The notes under the pieces: model-generated
The model's database searches: none
What the model was told of the DNA's origin: nothing
The model's input: only the letters and a program-made list of their open reading frames with translations
DNA from: an uncultured Christensenellaceae bacterium
Lineage (GTDB): Bacteria; Bacillota; Clostridia; Christensenellales; CAG-138
Assembly (NCBI GenBank): GCA_902475645.1
Contig: CABSAH010000081.1
Location: forward strand, 1 to 7,846
Length of the DNA stretch: 7,846 nucleotides
Reading direction: 5' to 3'
Program-made: the position numbers and the translations under genes
Shown here: positions 5,651-7,846 of the stretch, one piece after another
How the letters are laid out: every line of letters starts with the position of its first letter
Numbering within the stretch: the stretch's first letter is position 1

Positions 5651-6508
5651 TCACATATTTTGACATATGTATTTATAATATCCGTCCAGCCCGTCGGCCT
5701 TGCTTGGGTGCAGCGCGCGTATGCCCATGCCGCGCATTGCATACAGCAGCACAAGCGCGCCCGGCACAATAACATCATGCCGCTTTGCAAGCAGCGGATG
5801 GCGGCGGCGCGCTTCGTCCCCCGCATTGTGCAGCCCCTCCGCAAGCTGCTCTACGCGCTCCCGCGTCAGAAGCGACGCGCCCACGGCGGAAGCATCGTAA
5901 ATCTCAAGCCCAAGGGACAGCGCCGCAAGCGTTGTTATTGTGCCGCCCACGCCCACCCATTCGGGTATACTTATGCGCGGGAAGCAGAATAGCCCGTCGC
6001 ACGCATTGAACACGGCTTCGCGCATGTCTGCATACGTTCCGTCCGATTTTTTGTCGCATATGTCCTTTGCGCGGACGCAGCCCATCGGCGCGCTTACGGC
6101 AAATCCTTCCGATACAAGCTGGCACGACCCGCCGCCAACGTCTATCAGCCCCCAATCGGGCTTATCCGCAATGCCTGCGCCCATGCGGGCGAACACCGCC
6201 TCCTCCTCGCCGGAAAGCACGCGCACGGGCATTATTTCTTCAGCAAGGGCAAGGAAGCGTTCGCGGCTGCCGTGCATGGCGTCCCTTACGGCGCTGGTGG
6301 CATATGCATACGGCCTTGCGCCCTGCTCCGCCGCAAGCGCGGCAAGCTGCTTTAATGCCGCAATGCTCCGCTCTGTCGCAGCATCGCTCAGCATATGCGT
6401 GGATATTATATTCTCCGCAAGGCGGGTGGTTATAAGCCGCCTTTCCCCGTTCGGCCCAAGATACCGTATTGAATTGCTGCCTATGTCCACGGCGGCTTTC
6501 TTCTGCAT
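5651..6508 (-). CDS. ppx: Ppx/GppA family phosphatase (exopolyphosphatase or pppGpp phosphatase)
   Basis: This 285-residue protein belongs to the actin-like ASKHA fold family that removes terminal phosphates from polyphosphate or pppGpp. Visible motifs are AVDIGSNSIR (6-15, first phosphate loop), YATSAVRDA (69-77), VLSGEEEAVFARMGA (97-111, containing the family's catalytic Glu region), LIDVGGGSCQLV (121-132, second phosphate loop), WVGVGGTITTLAAL (184-197) and SKADGLDGYY near the end. It has the short two-domain form (about 300 residues) common in Clostridia, without the extra C-terminal HD-like domain of E. coli Ppx or GppA. The ATG follows GGGGAGG (6516-6522) with a 7-nt spacer. Sequence alone cannot decide between polyphosphate and pppGpp as substrate. 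It has no promoter of its own that I can see, and a terminator separates it from divIC. Confidence 0.9.
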   Translation of the reverse strand: MQKKAAVDIGSNSIRYLGPNGERRLITTRLAENIISTHMLSDAATERSIAALKQLAALAAEQGARPYAYATSAVRDAMHGSRERFLALAEEIMPVRVLSGEEEAVFARMGAGIADKPDWGLIDVGGGSCQLVSEGFAVSAPMGCVRAKDICDKKSDGTYADMREAVFNACDGLFCFPRISIPEWVGVGGTITTLAALSLGLEIYDASAVGASLLTRERVEQLAEGLHNAGDEARRRHPLLAKRHDVIVPGALVLLYAMRGMGIRALHPSKADGLDGYYKYICQNM

Positions 6509-6533
6509 TGTTCATCCTCCCCAAAATACTTAA

Positions 6534-6554
6534 AAAGTGGCCAACGGCCACTTT
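6534..6554 (-). terminator. Intrinsic terminator after divIC, directly before ppx
   Basis: AAAGTGGCC and GGCCACTTT form a perfect 9-bp stem with a 3-nt loop. On the minus strand it runs into TTTTTAAGTATTTT. The tail ends right at the ppx Shine-Dalgarno, leaving no room for a separate ppx promoter, so partial read-through is the likely route to ppx expression. Confidence 0.8.
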
Positions 6555-6583
6555 ACAGAGTACCGAATAATCGGCGCCGCTTT

Positions 6584-6865
6584 TTATTCCGTTATGTTGA
6601 ACTTTATATCATCCGGCAGCACAAGCCCCAGCTTTTCGCGGGCATATTGCAGCTTGTATTCATCGCTCTTGGCGTATTCTATCATGTATTCAAGGCGCTG
6701 CTCCTCGGCCTGCAATGCGGCGTATTCCTCATCAAGCGCGGCCTGCTTTGCGGCAATTTCATTAAGCTTGGCCTGCTGGGACAGCATTACCGCCCCCGCG
6801 AATACAAGGCATATAAGCGCAAGCAGCATAATAAACTTAGGCGTTACCTTCAGTTTTCGCTTCAT
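6584..6865 (-). CDS. divIC: DivIC/FtsB-type septum formation initiator
   Basis: This 93-residue bitopic membrane protein belongs to the division complex with FtsL and DivIB (FtsQ), which controls septal peptidoglycan synthesis. A basic N-terminus (MKRKLKVTPK) precedes one membrane helix (about 11-29), then a coiled coil rich in Ala, Glu and Gln (30-66), then the family end motif YAREKLGLVLPDDIKF (74-89). Length is typical. AAAGGCAGG at 6874-6882 lies before the ATG. It follows yabP and yabQ, as in Bacillus subtilis, which supports the DivIC assignment over FtsL. Unlike the sporulation genes it has its own SigA-type promoter, which fits a need in growing cells, and a terminator directly downstream. 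Confidence 0.9.
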   Translation of the reverse strand: MKRKLKVTPKFIMLLALICLVFAGAVMLSQQAKLNEIAAKQAALDEEYAALQAEEQRLEYMIEYAKSDEYKLQYAREKLGLVLPDDIKFNITE

Positions 6866-6927
6866 GCCGCATACCTGCCTTTCATCGTGATGATTTACGC
6901 ATAATGATACCTATGACATATACTATA

Positions 6928-6956
6928 TTTATAAAGCATATATGCGCATATTTCAA
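6928..6956 (-). promoter_or_regulatory. SigA-type promoter of divIC with a palindrome in its spacer
   Basis: Minus-strand TTGAAA (6956-6951) and TATAAA (6933-6928) are 17 nt apart. Transcription would start near 6921, 55 nt before the ATG. The 12-nt perfect palindrome ATATGCGCATAT (6940-6951) occupies the spacer next to the -35 and could be a regulator site, though its alternating pattern may be chance. Confidence 0.7.
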
Positions 6957-6978
6957 GCCTTATTTTTCCGTTTTTGTA

Positions 6979-7314
6979 TTATTGGTGCAAATGCCTGCGT
7001 TTTCGCTTTTTATTTATGCTTTTTCTTATGCGCGCGCCGCACATGCGCATTGGGTAGCGGCAGTATACAAGCGCGCCCGCGGCTATGAAAACAAGCGAAT
7101 AAAGCCTTATGCGCCCGTTATCGGCATACAGCAGCGCGGCCGCCGCAGCTATTCCGGCCAATATATAAAATACCGTATCGAGCGCCGCGTCAACAAAGCG
7201 GTTTTCATTAAACGGCAATCTTAGGAACGCTAATATATCATATATAAAGCCTATAAGCGTTCCGCAGTAAAGCGAAATGAGGCATATGCGTATTTCCGCC
7301 GCCGCGCCCTGCAT
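6979..7314 (-). CDS. yabQ: YabQ, spore cortex biosynthesis membrane protein
   Basis: YabQ is a membrane protein needed for spore cortex formation in Bacillus subtilis, made in the mother cell. This 111-residue version has three hydrophobic segments (about 8-30, 44-63 and 70-86). It carries the family signature GFIYDILAFLRLP (22-34) and a second segment beginning DAALDTVFYILAG (42-54). It ends in a strongly basic tail (RKSINKKRKRRHLHQ). It is shorter than the Bacillus protein, as usual in Clostridia. The ATG overlaps the last base of the yabP stop (TGATG), so translation is coupled. The gene order yabP-yabQ-divIC is conserved in spore formers and supports the call. Confidence 0.88.
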   Translation of the reverse strand: MQGAAAEIRICLISLYCGTLIGFIYDILAFLRLPFNENRFVDAALDTVFYILAGIAAAAALLYADNGRIRLYSLVFIAAGALVYCRYPMRMCGARIRKSINKKRKRRHLHQ

Positions 7315-7604
7315 CAGCGGAACATGCGCGAAAACAGCGAGCCGCGCGGCTGTGCATCCCCGCTGTATTCAAGGGCCAGTATTTCCCCTTCAACTATTAC
7401 CTGACCTTCGTCAAGGCTAAGCTTTGTTATATGCAGCCCGTTTCCCTCTATTCTAAGCTGTCCCGCGTCCGTAAGCAGCTCTATTTCCGCCTCGTTGAAA
7501 CAGTCCACGTCCTTCACCCCGCTCACGCTCATAAGCTCCCTGCCCTCTATATGCACGCTGTGGGAACGTATGCGCGCGCTGCCTTCGCCCAATATCCTGT
7601 CCAT
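7314..7604 (-). CDS. yabP: YabP family sporulation protein
   Basis: The 96-residue protein matches the YabP/YqfC family of small sporulation proteins, which are mostly beta-strand and contribute to spore coat or cortex assembly. Family marks are HSVHIEGRELMSVSGVKDVDCFNE (15-38, the conserved GV.DV.SF segment), a strand block ending in TDAGQLRIEGNGLHITKL (45-62), and VEGEILALEY (71-80), ending in a basic SLFSRMFR. No signal peptide or membrane helix is present. AAAGGGAGG (7611-7619) stands 6 nt before the ATG. It is first in the leftward transcription unit behind a candidate SigE promoter; B. subtilis yabP is under SigE control. Confidence 0.9.
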   Translation of the reverse strand: MDRILGEGSARIRSHSVHIEGRELMSVSGVKDVDCFNEAEIELLTDAGQLRIEGNGLHITKLSLDEGQVIVEGEILALEYSGDAQPRGSLFSRMFR

Positions 7605-7640
7605 ACCCGGCCTCCCTTTGTGTCGTTATGCCCTTGGCTG

Positions 7641-7670
7641 ATTATATGCATAATAAGCGGTGAAAAATAC
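7641..7670 (-). promoter_or_regulatory. Candidate SigE-type promoter of yabP-yabQ
   Basis: Minus-strand CATATAAT (7648-7641) matches the SigE -10 consensus CATACAAT at seven of eight positions. GTATTTT (7670-7664), 15 nt upstream, is a fair match to the SigE -35 (kmATATT). The same -10 also contains TATAAT but lacks a SigA -35. The expected leader is about 30 nt. Confidence 0.45.
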
Positions 7671-7693
7671 ATAGAATATTTACATGTTTGCGC

Positions 7694-7723
7694 TTGACAA
7701 ATGCGTGCTTTTAACGTTAATAT
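7694..7723 (+). promoter_or_regulatory. Rightward SigA-like promoter without a visible gene
   Basis: A perfect TTGACA (7694-7699) is followed after 18 nt by TAATAT (7718-7723). The perfect palindrome TTAACGTTAA (7711-7720) overlaps this region. It would read away from yabP toward the right edge. From 7724 to 7846 I find no plausible coding start with a ribosome-binding site, so a downstream gene or an RNA outside the window would be its target, if it is active. Confidence 0.3.
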
Positions 7724-7781
7724 TGTATCATCGGTAGAAGAACGGATAAAAGCCCCCCGGCACAACGTTTCAACTTCAATA

Positions 7782-7810
7782 AATATGGGCATAATACTGA
7801 TATTACAGCC
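7782..7810. repeat. Short inverted repeat in the non-coding right end
   Basis: TAATA and TATTA flank CTGA in an exact inverted repeat, with outer GGC and GCC arms that could extend it imperfectly. The surrounding DNA (7741-7846) is AT-rich and holds nothing else I can identify. It may be an operator or a poor terminator of a leftward gene lying to the right. Confidence 0.2.
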
Positions 7811-7846
7811 GATATGCACACACCGTATGCAGGAAATTTAATTTAT

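Noticed and set aside
5940..6533. 197-codon plus-strand frame opposite ppx
   Set aside because: It is antisense to ppx, low in complexity (Ser/Pro/Ala-rich) and ends across the divIC terminator. It is a shadow of GC-rich codon use.
7547..7819. 90-codon minus-strand frame upstream of yabP
   Set aside because: It overlaps yabP out of frame, crosses the yabP promoter and ribosome-binding site, and has no recognisable features. I also looked for a yabO (S4-domain) gene here and found none.

Overview
The window looks like a chromosomal segment of an anaerobic, spore-forming Clostridia-type member of the Bacillota. Three things point there: an Rnf ion-pumping ferredoxin:NAD+ oxidoreductase operon, a yabP-yabQ-divIC sporulation/division cluster, and purine-rich Shine-Dalgarno sites in front of nearly every gene. 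The coding DNA is moderately GC-rich and the intergenic gaps are AT-rich. I see no mobile element, phage gene, CRISPR array, tRNA or rRNA.

Left part (1-3430): a leftward operon rnfC > rnfD > rnfE > rnfA, which runs off the left edge inside rnfA. The genes are tightly packed (1-nt gap C/D, 8-nt overlap D/E, ATGA overlap E/A). The subunit normally between D and E in clostridial operons, RnfG, is absent: rnfD overlaps rnfE directly. rnfC probably starts at a TTG behind an extended -10 promoter. A divergent rightward gene (3430-4365) encodes a QueG-like protein with two iron-sulfur cluster motifs. It has no Shine-Dalgarno site and may be read from a leaderless transcript.

Middle part (4366-5650): a 261-nt spacer holds two possible promoters, phased T-tracts and a hairpin with a U-rich tail. 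After it comes a two-gene rightward unit: a GyrI-like ligand-binding domain anchored to the membrane by two C-terminal helices, then a 71-residue protein with two membrane segments. This pair is the least familiar part of the window. A strong hairpin terminator, usable in both directions, separates it from the convergent gene to its right.

Right part (5651-7846): a leftward set in transcription order yabP > yabQ > divIC > ppx. yabP and yabQ act in spore coat/cortex formation and follow a candidate SigE-type promoter. divIC (septum formation) has its own good SigA-type promoter. An intrinsic terminator lies between divIC and ppx, so ppx (Ppx/GppA phosphatase, polyphosphate or pppGpp turnover) is probably expressed by read-through. 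The last 240 nt hold no convincing gene but contain a rightward TTGACA promoter-like element.

The combination suggests energy conservation through ferredoxin (Rnf), an iron-sulfur reductase that could use low-potential electrons, and core sporulation/division functions. The small membrane pair in the middle is of unknown role.
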